DNA from: a virus
DNA: 39,914 nucleotides
Strand: one strand, 5' to 3'
Virus record (IMG/VR): IMGVR_UViG_3300017948_000109
Location: 1-39,914 of that record
Positions 7,727 through 15,572 of this stretch are shown here, one piece after another. Under the pieces are notes generated by a model that did not search any database, was not told the origin of the DNA, and saw nothing but the letters and a program-made list of their open reading frames with translations. Made by a program: the position numbers and the translations under genes. Each line of letters starts with the position of its first letter. The first letter of the stretch is position 1.

Positions 7727-8680
7727 ATGAGCGGCAATCCTCAAACAAATGCGTCCTTGTACAACGAAATCACTGTAGAACTTGCCTCGTCGAATAATAT
7801 CACGGCAGCAGAGCTTCGTGGAGTTCTGAATGATATTGTTGCGTCCGGTAACATCGGAACTATTTCCAGTGGGCTGGTATTGGGTAATAATACCGGCAAC
7901 GTCGGCCCGCCTATTACGTTGACCCCGAGCAATGTGCTTGATCTTATCAGTACCGCTGAAGGCAGTATTCTTGCCCGTAGCGGCACTAGTTGGGTAGCGC
8001 TGGCCCCAGGTACGGCTGGGTATATATTAACAACGGAGGGCGGCGCTGCCCTTCCACAATGGACAGCACCTCCCAGTATCGCGACGATCGGCACACCAGG
8101 ACTTGTTTCTCCTGATGGCATTACGACTACTGTTAACGGCAGCGGAGTTATCTCTACCCTTAGCGGGTGGGCTCTGTTGGCGACAATTACGGTTAGCGGA
8201 ACCGCTACGGCAGCGATCTCCGACACAACACATTTGACTAACACTTATTCACAATATAAACTTGTATTGCTTAACATTATTCCACAAACGACACAAGAAA
8301 ATTTACAGCTTTTATTGCATAGCGGAGGTGCTTTTAAAAGTACAGGGTATTTGACGAATATTTATTATACCGTAGGTGGCGCCTTGACGCAAAGCGCTTC
8401 AACTACAACATACATACCATTGAACATTAATTCATCTAATTCTAACAATGGCGCAGCAGGAGAACCCGGCATATGCGGAGAAATAAACATTTTCAATCCC
8501 TCTTCAGGCAATATTTGCGTGGTAGATGGCAGGACTAACTGGTTAATTAGCTCAGGCACCTCTATTGCCATGAGCATGTTCGAGGGATGTTGGAACAGTG
8601 CTGCAGTCATTGATGGTTTTCAGCTAGCTTATGCTTCTGGAAACATTACCGGTACGGTCAAGATTTATGGTATAACCTGA
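7727..8680 (+). CDS. Tail-fibre-like virion protein
   Basis: A 317-residue fibre-type protein. The segment GSILARSGTSWVALAPGTAGYILTT (starting near residue 84) is a widespread phage fibre repeat linking stalk and head regions. The C-terminal domain runs from GWALLATITVSG to GTVKIYGIT and is a beta-rich tip of the kind found in receptor-binding or host-range proteins. There is no catalytic motif or signal peptide. It lies between the glycosyltransferase and methyltransferase genes and is far from the main fibre genes at 27269-29481, which suggests a second adsorption or decoration structure on the head or neck. Binding partner unknown. Confidence 0.78.
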   Translation: MSGNPQTNASLYNEITVELASSNNITAAELRGVLNDIVASGNIGTISSGLVLGNNTGNVGPPITLTPSNVLDLISTAEGSILARSGTSWVALAPGTAGYILTTEGGAALPQWTAPPSIATIGTPGLVSPDGITTTVNGSGVISTLSGWALLATITVSGTATAAISDTTHLTNTYSQYKLVLLNIIPQTTQENLQLLLHSGGAFKSTGYLTNIYYTVGGALTQSASTTTYIPLNINSSNSNNGAAGEPGICGEINIFNPSSGNICVVDGRTNWLISSGTSIAMSMFEGCWNSAAVIDGFQLAYASGNITGTVKIYGIT

Positions 8681-8694
8681 TAGGAGCGGGGACC

Positions 8695-9273
8695 TTGGGA
8701 TACGCACTCGATGATCACTTTTTGCTGTCGCGGATGCAGCAGATTTTTCTGGAAAATAATATAACTACCGTTGTGGAAACTGGTACGGCTGATGGAGATT
8801 CTGCGGTTAGATTTTGCCAGTGTGTTCAAAACTATATAGGCATAGAAATAGATCCTGTAAAAATAAAGCAAACCCAGACACTTTTGGATGCAAATAATTT
8901 AACCAACTATAGATTATTATTCGGGGATTCTTCAGAAATCTTGAAAGATGTTGTACCTACTGTGGACGCAGCGCATACATTTTTCTTTTTAGATGCTCAT
9001 AACTTTTCCGGAAATACGGCATGGCCGTTCTTTTCTGAAGTTCGTGCGCTCGTACCTGGTAAAGGTATTATTGGTCTTCATGATTTTAGAGTACCTGGAA
9101 AACCATTTGGTGTAGATGATTACACCCTAAACGACGGTGTTGTGAAAGAGTTTAACTATGATCTGATCAAGAATGTTCTGACTGAGTGGAGTCCTCTGCA
9201 CCGCATTGAGTACATGCAGGAATCAGACCCAGCATCCTCTTATCGGGGCGCTGCATTTGTTTATCCTAACTGA
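8695..9273 (+). CDS. Class I SAM-dependent methyltransferase
   Basis: A 192-residue Rossmann methyltransferase. Motif I is VVETGTADGDS (26-36), the acidic residue that binds the SAM ribose is Glu51 in GIEIDP, and a post-motif FFFLDAHN marks motif IV. The layout resembles FkbM- or TylF-like sugar/small-molecule methyltransferases more than DNA methylases; no target-recognition domain is present. I use TTG 8695 as the start because GGAGCGGGG precedes it and no in-frame ATG lies near the N-terminus. It follows a fibre gene and precedes a second methyltransferase. The region looks AT-richer than the tail genes. Confidence 0.82.
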   Translation: MGYALDDHFLLSRMQQIFLENNITTVVETGTADGDSAVRFCQCVQNYIGIEIDPVKIKQTQTLLDANNLTNYRLLFGDSSEILKDVVPTVDAAHTFFFLDAHNFSGNTAWPFFSEVRALVPGKGIIGLHDFRVPGKPFGVDDYTLNDGVVKEFNYDLIKNVLTEWSPLHRIEYMQESDPASSYRGAAFVYPN

Positions 9274-9286
9274 GGTGCAATTATCT

Positions 9287-10324
9287 ATGACTACTTACAC
9301 AAAAGCACGTCTTGTAGACAATACCCCCACCACAGAGTCCTGCTTCGCTAAAGCAGAAGCACTGACTCAACAAATTGTTGCCACAGTACGGAATCGCGAA
9401 ACCTACGTACAAAAAAACGATCTTGATCCTGACTTTTGTCTTCCTGCGTTTCAATGGGATCCCACTGACCTGCAGAACGGTTTTAATGCGGCGTTTGCGC
9501 TGATCGCAAATGACCTGCGAGCACAACTTCCCCACCTTCGTTTCCGTTGCCGAATGTTCACCGGCTACACGACTCTTCTCATGGGAACGATACCCAAGGG
9601 AGCGGACATTACTGCGCCAGTTCCTGCAGACTTTGATGAAAGTGTTCTCTCCAACGATCCTGGAATTATGGTATGTGGGCTACCGTTGGTAGAGCGCTGG
9701 GAAAGGCTCATACAGGATGTGCCGGCAAAATATAGATATTGTGCGCCACCTGTCTTGGGCGAAGTCGGTTGGAAATGGGGAGAGTATACAATTAATTCTG
9801 ATGTAGTTGGCTATCAGGAGCGGCTGACTCTTCTGCATCGCGCAGGCATTTTTGATAGGTTAGAAAAAATAAAACAACCGCGTATATTGGAAATAGGTGG
9901 CGGCTACGGAGCACTTGCCCACGTAATAACTGAGGCTCTCCCTGCCGCCGCGTATTATATTTGCGATTTACCGGAATGTTTGCTGTTCTCTGGTTTGTAT
10001 CTGACTTGTGCAGGCGACGGCTCCGATAGAAGTGTGGGATTGTTCCCCAATGATTTTGCGATACAACTTGTGCCAAATTACCAAGCGCAATTGATACCGG
10101 GAAATTTCGACTTGGTTATTAACACGTTGTCTCTTACGGAAATGTCGCCGCCACAACAGCATGTTTACGGTAATCTTATAAAACAGTGGATTGGTAATGA
10201 TGGACTGTTCTTTGAACAAAATCAAGGAATCAAGCCGTGGCGCTATATATTTAATAATAACCAAAAGCTTTCTCTTGGAGATATTGAAATACGACAAGGT
10301 GTAGTGGAACTCTGGTGGAATTGA
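9287..10324 (+). CDS. Putative sugar O-methyltransferase (NanM/TIGR04371-like)
   Basis: A 345-residue protein whose C-terminal half is a SAM-dependent methyltransferase: ILEIGGGYGALA at 200-211 is motif I, and YYICDLPECLLFSGLYL follows as the ribose-binding strand and helix. The N-terminal half (about 190 residues) is helical and carries the FxxW-type pattern seen in putative sugar O-methyltransferases of polysaccharide clusters. The start is ATG 9287 with GAGGTG upstream overlapping the previous stop; longer in-frame starts would run into the preceding gene. It probably methylates a hydroxyl on the sugar assembled by the cassette. The family assignment is from memory of motif and length. Confidence 0.8.
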   Translation: MTTYTKARLVDNTPTTESCFAKAEALTQQIVATVRNRETYVQKNDLDPDFCLPAFQWDPTDLQNGFNAAFALIANDLRAQLPHLRFRCRMFTGYTTLLMGTIPKGADITAPVPADFDESVLSNDPGIMVCGLPLVERWERLIQDVPAKYRYCAPPVLGEVGWKWGEYTINSDVVGYQERLTLLHRAGIFDRLEKIKQPRILEIGGGYGALAHVITEALPAAAYYICDLPECLLFSGLYLTCAGDGSDRSVGLFPNDFAIQLVPNYQAQLIPGNFDLVINTLSLTEMSPPQQHVYGNLIKQWIGNDGLFFEQNQGIKPWRYIFNNNQKLSLGDIEIRQGVVELWWN

Positions 10325-10329
10325 CATAG

Positions 10330-11076
10330 ATGATACAAGCAAAGCATCTTAGGCGCGATGGCATCGTTACAGACGATCCTATGCCTATACACGAGGTGGA
10401 TGCGATCGTGGCCCACTTTACTGGGGCTTGTGTTCATCGCTATCATGTTGCTAAGACAGATGTGGAGAACTGTTCCTACCAAGAAGCCCTAGATAAACAA
10501 TGGGCATATTTTGCGGCAAGTTTCAACGATGTCGTCATGGCACCACATTGGCTTGAACGGGCCATTAGTCATTATAACGATGCCAAGACCTATTTTTCTG
10601 GAAGGTCACCTTATCTTTATTCACTGAATGCTTTTTGGACATTTCCTTCTTCACAAATATATTCAGATACACAGGGCTGGCATCGGGACGATAGCGACGG
10701 TCCTGATCAATTTACGGTATTCATGTTCGGCACGGATGTGAATTTTTCAGGACGGCATCAGTACGCGCGAGGGTCGAATAATATGCCCTATCGTTCGCCA
10801 GATCCCTTCTATGGGGCAGAACCGCCCGAAGATATCGTAACATCTGTTTATGGACCCCGTGGAACAATTATTGTTGAAGATACACATGGCTTGCATCGGG
10901 CAGCTTCTACCCTAGATACGCCAAGATTGTTGCTGTGGGCACGATGGAATACTAGTTCGGTACCGTTTGAGTCTTATACGAAAGACGGCTTGTCTCCTTT
11001 TCCTAAAGAGATGCTGGGAGATCGCTACCCGAAAGATCCGGTTCTACAGGATGCTATCCAGCTGCTAGTGCGATGA
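10330..11076 (+). CDS. Phytanoyl-CoA dioxygenase-like Fe(II)/2-oxoglutarate enzyme
   Basis: A 248-residue double-stranded beta-helix oxygenase. The iron triad appears as His118 and Asp120 in WHRDD, with the distal His in EDTHGLHRA (His189, possibly His186). Arg199 in TPRLLLWARW sits where 2-oxoglutarate is bound. PhyH-family enzymes hydroxylate or halogenate lipid, amino-acid or sugar-containing small molecules, using Fe(II), O2 and 2-oxoglutarate. It starts five bases after the sugar methyltransferase, so hydroxylation of the same intermediate is plausible. A DNA-base or protein substrate cannot be excluded. Confidence 0.82.
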   Translation: MIQAKHLRRDGIVTDDPMPIHEVDAIVAHFTGACVHRYHVAKTDVENCSYQEALDKQWAYFAASFNDVVMAPHWLERAISHYNDAKTYFSGRSPYLYSLNAFWTFPSSQIYSDTQGWHRDDSDGPDQFTVFMFGTDVNFSGRHQYARGSNNMPYRSPDPFYGAEPPEDIVTSVYGPRGTIIVEDTHGLHRAASTLDTPRLLLWARWNTSSVPFESYTKDGLSPFPKEMLGDRYPKDPVLQDAIQLLVR

Positions 11077-11092
11077 TCTAGGGGTAGGACAT

Positions 11093-11296
11093 ATGTTGGG
11101 GAACTACATATATACGAATCTTGCTGGCACTTTAGAATGCAAAAACTGCCGTAAAGAAGGAAGATCCAAACCAGCGGCGGTAACCTCGCCGCATCCTATG
11201 TGTGCCAAATGTGCACTAGAGTGGCTTTTAAAAACAACCCAGAAGGGGGCAAAACATGAAGACCCTGTTCTTCACAACCGGAACACGCGATTGTGA
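11093..11296 (+). CDS. Small zinc-ribbon-like protein
   Basis: A 67-residue basic protein with two Cys pairs, CKNC at residues 16-19 and CAKC at 37-40, spaced as in a single zinc ribbon. The start follows GGGGTAGGA. Its last 41 bases overlap the glycosyltransferase gene at 11256 in another frame. The Cys spacing and ribosome site support a real gene; the C-terminal tail within the overlap has no recognisable pattern. It may be a nucleic-acid or protein-binding accessory factor. Function unknown. Confidence 0.55.
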   Translation: MLGNYIYTNLAGTLECKNCRKEGRSKPAAVTSPHPMCAKCALEWLLKTTQKGAKHEDPVLHNRNTRL

Positions 11297-12167
11297 GAAG
11301 CTTTGGCAGTCCTATATCAATCTGGGGCACGAGACGCATGTGATGCGCTATGATGTTCCTGGCATCAATATGGTGGAGGTCGCCAAAGCTTATGCGCCGG
11401 AAGTGATTATCTACATCGGTGCCATCGGTGATTTTCACTTTGGCCTTCCTGTGCCCTCGCCAGATGTGCTTGAGGCAGTTGGCCGGGTCGCGCCAATGGT
11501 ACACCTGTGCTCTGACGCAGCGGATCCTCCTTGGTGGGATCTCCTGAACGAGTATTTTTCGAGGCGGGTCTTTGCGGTCCAGGTCACAATCGATGGGTGT
11601 TCTGATTCGCCCATGGGCGGCCGTGCCACAGACGCATGCGTGGCGCTTACGCCAATTGATCCGGGGATGTTCCATCCGCGCCCCTGGCACAATCGCATCT
11701 ACGATTGTGGCTTCGTAGGAGGTGGGGGTGTTCGCATTCCCATGATTCGTGATCTGCAGTCCAAGGTGCCCCTGACGTGGTATTGTAATGGACAAGAGGT
11801 CCCGTATTCGGAGATGTGCGGGTTTTATTCTGACTGTCGCGTCGTCTGGAATGCCGCCAACACGGGATCGAACGCGAAGCGCCACGTGAAGGGGCGCGTC
11901 GTGGAGGCAGGTCTTGCCGGCGCAGTGCTGATCGAGCCCGATGATTCCCCTCTAAAGCAGTGGTTCGAAAGTGGTGTAGACTACTTGTCCTGGGGTGACT
12001 TGGATGAGGCGGCGGAATGGATCAAATACATCCTGAACAATCCCAGTATGGGGGAAGCTATGGCGGCGCGGTTTCATCAAAAGATGGTGAAATACCACGC
12101 TGCTGGAGTTTTTTGGGATAAAGTTTTGGGGATGGTGAAGGCGCGAGAACTATGCCAGTCAGCGTAA
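11256..12167 (+). CDS. GT-B glycosyltransferase-like protein (CgeB type)
   Basis: A 303-residue protein with two Rossmann-like halves. The first begins KTLFFTTGTRDCEKLWQSY and contains VIIYIGAIGDFHFG; the second starts near IYDCGFVGGGGVRIPM and contains NAKRHVKGRVVEAGLAGAVLI, the glycine- and Glu-containing segment that binds the donor nucleotide sugar in GT-B enzymes. This matches CgeB-like glycosyltransferases (C-terminal glycosyltransferase group 1 domain). GAAGGGGG precedes the ATG. Its 3' end overlaps the neck gene by 16 bases. It is the first of two such proteins in the cassette, the second being at 13156. Confidence 0.78.
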   Translation: MKTLFFTTGTRDCEKLWQSYINLGHETHVMRYDVPGINMVEVAKAYAPEVIIYIGAIGDFHFGLPVPSPDVLEAVGRVAPMVHLCSDAADPPWWDLLNEYFSRRVFAVQVTIDGCSDSPMGGRATDACVALTPIDPGMFHPRPWHNRIYDCGFVGGGGVRIPMIRDLQSKVPLTWYCNGQEVPYSEMCGFYSDCRVVWNAANTGSNAKRHVKGRVVEAGLAGAVLIEPDDSPLKQWFESGVDYLSWGDLDEAAEWIKYILNNPSMGEAMAARFHQKMVKYHAAGVFWDKVLGMVKARELCQSA

Positions 12168-12619
12168 CAGGCGGAAACAAAATCGGTCCCTACCTGACTA
12201 ACCTTGTTGCTCGGGCCAGTCGGGGCGGGACTTTGCGTGTGGGGTTTCTTCCGGGAGATACCTATCCAAATGGCGTCAGTGTGGCCAGCGTAGCAATTTC
12301 GAATAATTTTGGGGACCTTGCTAGGAACATTCCGGCGAGGCCCTTCTTTTCGAATCTGGCGCGGAGTCAGCGGGCTGCGTGGGCGAAGCGTCTCAAAAAG
12401 TTGATTAGCGAAAATAATATGAACGTGTACGATGCGCTGGAGGATTTGGGGGTGCAGATCGTTGGCGAGGTTCAGCAATCTATTATGACGTTCATAGGGA
12501 CTCCCTTGAGTCCCGTTACTATACGACGCAAAGGATTTGATAAGCAACTTATAGAAACTGCTAGATTATTAGAATCAGTATCTTTTAGCATCGGTGCGAG
12601 CAAGGAAACAGGAGAATAA
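12152..12619 (+). CDS. Head-tail connection / virion morphogenesis protein
   Basis: A 155-residue protein of the phage neck or tail-completion type. Key segments are NNFGDLARNIPARPFF (50-65), a central helix with regularly spaced basic residues, and SPVTIRRKGFDKQLIETARLLESV towards the end; this last pattern is characteristic of phage virion-morphogenesis proteins. It overlaps the upstream glycosyltransferase by 16 bases, so a typical virion gene is coupled directly to a sugar enzyme. It would act at the head-tail joint. The HNH gene starts three bases after its stop but does not split it. Confidence 0.78.
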   Translation: MPVSVTGGNKIGPYLTNLVARASRGGTLRVGFLPGDTYPNGVSVASVAISNNFGDLARNIPARPFFSNLARSQRAAWAKRLKKLISENNMNVYDALEDLGVQIVGEVQQSIMTFIGTPLSPVTIRRKGFDKQLIETARLLESVSFSIGASKETGE

Positions 12620-12621
12620 AA

Positions 12622-13137
12622 ATGAAGGCTAACAGGAACAAAGAGAGTTTGTTGACACAAGCGCAAGTGTGGAAGCTATTTAACTATGATCCACACACGG
12701 GTTTGCTTACTAGACTTACACGTGCAAGTACACGCGCTAGAATTGGTGACGTTGTTAGTAATGTAGATAATAGGGGATACCTTAGAGTTAAAATTAATGG
12801 TTTTTGCTACAGTGCACATCGTTTAATCTACTTCTACGTTAAAGGCATGTGGCCTGTAGACCAAATCGACCACGCTAATGGCGTGAAAACTGATAATCGA
12901 TGGTGCAATCTACGCGAGGCTACGCAATCCCAAAATAATGCAAATAGAGGTAGGGCTCGCAACAATTCTTCTGGATTTAAAGGAGTTGACTTACTTTATT
13001 CAAATTTTTGGCGAGCTATGATTAAAGCTAACAAGAAAAACAAGGTACTGGGCTACTTCGATTGTCCTGCTGCAGCACATTTCGCATATCTGATAGCAGC
13101 CGACAAAGCATTCGGCAAGTTCGCCAGAGCCGCATAA
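12622..13137 (+). CDS. HNH homing endonuclease with AP2 domain
   Basis: A 171-residue free-standing homing endonuclease. The HNH core is IDHANGVKTDNRWCNLREAT (about 87-106), with the usual DNR and N-R-A-T residues, followed by QNNANR. Residues 112-165 (SSGFKGVDLL to AYLIAADKAFG) form the AP2-like DNA-binding domain often paired with HNH in phages. The start has AGGAG upstream, from the tail of the previous gene. Such genes spread by cutting a cognate site in related phages and often sit between essential genes. Composition looks AT-richer than the surrounding genes, consistent with recent arrival. Confidence 0.9.
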   Translation: MKANRNKESLLTQAQVWKLFNYDPHTGLLTRLTRASTRARIGDVVSNVDNRGYLRVKINGFCYSAHRLIYFYVKGMWPVDQIDHANGVKTDNRWCNLREATQSQNNANRGRARNNSSGFKGVDLLYSNFWRAMIKANKKNKVLGYFDCPAAAHFAYLIAADKAFGKFARAA

Positions 13138-13155
13138 ACACTGGAGGTTGTAAAA

Positions 13156-14163
13156 ATGCAGTTCCTATACTGGACCGCGAATCATAATACTGCAGGACAA
13201 CGCTCGCTTGAAGACCCGATGGGAATCATGGGGAAACAGCTTCAGTCTCTCGGCCACAGCGTCGTGTGGGATCCCCGAAATGAAAAACTACTTCCTCAAC
13301 AGGAGGGTTTAAATATTATAGTCGAGGGCTTCATGCCCGCTGCTGTGCCCGTTATTGAAGACTATTATCGTCAAGGTGCCCGCTTCATTTGTCTTGCCAC
13401 GGAAGAGCCATCCGCACGCGGATTCAACCATGGACGCGATCCCTCTATGGTTATTCGCCAAGCAACATTCCCTGCTGCCGCTAAATTCTTTGAAGGGATC
13501 TTTCATCTAGTTCCCGGAGAACACGTCGGAGATTGGTACAAGCAATACGCCCCTACGTCCTATGTAGAGCTTGGCTACGCGCCTTCTCTGGTTCGGGGCG
13601 GAGATACTATCCCCCCAATTTACGACTTCGGCTTCTTCGGATCACTAACTCACCGACGCATGACAATCCTGAAGCGCCTTGCCAAGAAAACCTCCAACCC
13701 CAAAGCTATAAGAATAGAAGGCACGTTCGCAGCCCAGGACGAGCGGGACAAAATCATGCGCGAAGCCAAGGTTATTCTCCAAGTTAGAAAATTCAGTGAG
13801 ATGGGATTGGTGTCATCTACAAGATGTAACACAGCCCTCCACATCGGACGCCCTGTGATAGGCGAAGCCCACGAGCTATCCGATCCCTGGGATAAAATCG
13901 TAACCTTCTCGAAGGCCTGCAAAACCTGCACCGAAGGCGGGAACAACGGGCGAGGAAGAAACTTTCTTTGCGATGTTTGCGTCGATAACTTCATCGATCT
14001 CGCTCTGCTCACAAAATCAATGTGGAAGCCTGTCTATGCGAGACAGTTCGAGACGTTTCGGACCATGCTAACACCCGATTACTGTGTCGGTCGCGCGTTC
14101 CGTGAAATCGGCATGGACATCTCTGGAAAAACTTTCCGCAAGATAGACCCCATCGCAGCATAG
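13156..14163 (+). CDS. GT-B glycosyltransferase-like protein with Cys cluster
   Basis: A 335-residue protein related in layout to the gene at 11256. It opens MQFLYWTANHNTAGQRSLED, has a middle strand YDFGFFGSLTHRRM and a donor-binding-type segment GLVSSTRCNTALHIGRPVIGEAHELS. Two Cys pairs separated by a Gly/Asn/Arg-rich loop (CKTC and CDVC, about residues 255-275) could bind zinc and are unusual for GT-B enzymes. It probably transfers a sugar; whether it is catalytic is not certain. It lies behind the homing endonuclease and is the last recognised enzyme of the cassette. Confidence 0.7.
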   Translation: MQFLYWTANHNTAGQRSLEDPMGIMGKQLQSLGHSVVWDPRNEKLLPQQEGLNIIVEGFMPAAVPVIEDYYRQGARFICLATEEPSARGFNHGRDPSMVIRQATFPAAAKFFEGIFHLVPGEHVGDWYKQYAPTSYVELGYAPSLVRGGDTIPPIYDFGFFGSLTHRRMTILKRLAKKTSNPKAIRIEGTFAAQDERDKIMREAKVILQVRKFSEMGLVSSTRCNTALHIGRPVIGEAHELSDPWDKIVTFSKACKTCTEGGNNGRGRNFLCDVCVDNFIDLALLTKSMWKPVYARQFETFRTMLTPDYCVGRAFREIGMDISGKTFRKIDPIAA

Positions 14164-14173
14164 GATTTGCGTC

Positions 14174-14428
14174 ATGTTCACGACACTCCTCTACGGCTTC
14201 TGTGCCTACATCCACATCTTCTACGGCCAACCCCTCGTAGGCATTGGCTACGTCTTCCAGGGCGAATGCATCTCCCACGTGTCGATCGGAGACACAGGGA
14301 AAGACGATCTCACCTATGGGGAGCACTCCTTCAACGTGAAGATTCTGGATGAGAGTCGCAGCCCTGCTGCGGAAATCACTTTGGACGGGATGAGGAAGTT
14401 CGTGGTAACGCTGGATGAGCGGGCCTAG
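14174..14428 (+). CDS. Hypothetical small protein
   Basis: An 84-residue protein with a hydrophobic N-terminus (residues 2-28, rich in Leu, Phe, Tyr and Ile) and a polar, acidic C-terminal half ending DERA. No family is recognised. The ribosome site is weak (an AGGA from the end of the previous gene). It fills an otherwise empty gap between 14163 and 14431 in the same orientation and is followed two bases later by another short gene, which is the main reason to keep it. Confidence 0.5.
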   Translation: MFTTLLYGFCAYIHIFYGQPLVGIGYVFQGECISHVSIGDTGKDDLTYGEHSFNVKILDESRSPAAEITLDGMRKFVVTLDERA

Positions 14429-14430
14429 CC

Positions 14431-14571
14431 GTGTCCGATAAGACACTCTCAATTGTGGAGCTAGAAAGAATCTACCTCGTGGTAGACGAAGAAGAGGTCA
14501 TTCTGGCCGAAACAAAGACCCGAGAAGAGGCTGCTGCTTACATTGAGGAAAACTGGAGAAAGCTGCCTTGA
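14431..14571 (+). CDS. Short acidic hypothetical protein
   Basis: A 46-residue frame from GTG 14431 to TGA 14571. It encodes a strand-turn-strand-helix pattern with a run of acidic residues (VVDEEEV) and a final helix REEAAAYIEENWRKL. It starts two bases after the preceding stop, and its stop overlaps the TTG start of the head-tail gene (TTGA), so it fits the coupled gene order. The helical end resembles small AAAYIEENW-type phage proteins of unknown role. No function assigned. Confidence 0.6.
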   Translation: MSDKTLSIVELERIYLVVDEEEVILAETKTREEAAAYIEENWRKLP

Positions 14572-14942
14572 ATCTTCACAGCATCGCCGCAGGCGCCATC
14601 TCCGCTGTCAATCCCATGCAGAGCGCCGCTATTCAGATCAGCAACGGTTACCTGACCGGGGCACAGGGCCGGCGCGGGCCGTCCTATTTGCCGGCCGTCA
14701 CTGTATCCGCACAGGTCCAGGAACTCACCGCCAAGGACCTTCGGCACCTGGATCAATTGAACATCCAAGGATCGAAGAAAAAAATCTACATGAACGGCAT
14801 CGTCAGTGGTACAGTGCGCGTCAACAATCAGGGCGGGGATCTGGTAACGCTACAAGACGGCACGGTGTGGCTGACAACTGCCGTGCTGGAGCAGTGGCCC
14901 GATTGGGTGGCTGTTAGTGTGACGCTACAGGACGGGTCTTAG
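14568..14942 (+). CDS. Conserved head-tail connection protein
   Basis: A 124-residue virion protein. Recognisable segments are AGAISAVNP near the N-terminus, SNGYLTGAQGRRGPSY (25-40), ELTAKDLRHLDQLNIQGSKKKIYMNG (52-77) and VLEQWPDW (106-113); this set is conserved in head-tail joining proteins of several myovirus and siphovirus groups. The TTG start overlaps the preceding stop and no ATG is available before the conserved region. It lies just upstream of the tail genes and likely acts in the neck. The assignment is from remembered sequence pattern. Confidence 0.72.
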   Translation: MNLHSIAAGAISAVNPMQSAAIQISNGYLTGAQGRRGPSYLPAVTVSAQVQELTAKDLRHLDQLNIQGSKKKIYMNGIVSGTVRVNNQGGDLVTLQDGTVWLTTAVLEQWPDWVAVSVTLQDGS

Positions 14943-14960
14943 TCCATAAGGTGGATATTA

Positions 14961-15560
14961 ATGACCGTAGGTTATCACTGGCCCAATCTCCCAAACTCAA
15001 CGACTGCACCAAATTATTTGGGGCTTGTTGGCGGCGGCGCCGTCGTCTGGCAGCCGGCAGATACATCCCTTACACGCCCCAACAATGCTACAACCTATAC
15101 AGCAGGGGATGCTATAGGTTCTTCCAGTGCTATCTTATTTAGTTGGAGCAATACCCCATTTTTCCGTTCTCCAGGGTCTTCGGCGCTGATAACGGGTGCC
15201 CGTATCGTAATGAGCGCCGCAGGCATTACGACAGGTAGCGTGGGTTCTACTTTTTTGTATTTATATAATGCTCCGCCGACTATTGCCGGTTTATCAGATA
15301 ACTCTCCATTTCCATTGCTTTATTCTCCAGATGATCAGTACAGACAGGGCCTTCCACTGACGGCAACGACGTGGGTTCCTACGACACAGGCTGCCGGTTC
15401 AACTCTGGTTGAGGCCTTCGCACAACCTTCGGCAGCACAAGTCCCAATAATCGCACAACCAACCTCCCAAAACCTTTACGGGGTGCTTGTCGCAGGGGCG
15501 GCATGGACTCCCGTGGCGAACGCAGTTGTCCAGATTTATCTCAGCGCAGTCCTTGACTGA
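14961..15560 (+). CDS. Virion structural protein, beta-rich
   Basis: A 199-residue protein dominated by Gly, Ser, Thr, Ala and Pro in short strands. Motifs around GLVGGGAVVWQPADTSLTRPN (21-41) and a C-terminal AVVQIYLSAVLD are of the kind seen in phage decoration or fibre-associated proteins. No enzyme motif, coiled coil or signal peptide is seen. It is followed 12 bases later by a carbohydrate-binding-type virion protein and may be its partner. Specific role unknown. Confidence 0.65.
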   Translation: MTVGYHWPNLPNSTTAPNYLGLVGGGAVVWQPADTSLTRPNNATTYTAGDAIGSSSAILFSWSNTPFFRSPGSSALITGARIVMSAAGITTGSVGSTFLYLYNAPPTIAGLSDNSPFPLLYSPDDQYRQGLPLTATTWVPTTQAAGSTLVEAFAQPSAAQVPIIAQPTSQNLYGVLVAGAAWTPVANAVVQIYLSAVLD

Positions 15561-15572
15561 TAGGAGACGGAA

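Noticed and set aside
12152-13137. The homing endonuclease as an intron or an interruption of the neck gene
   Set aside because: The neck protein ends in the usual pattern with its own stop codon and the endonuclease has its own start; no split protein continues after it.
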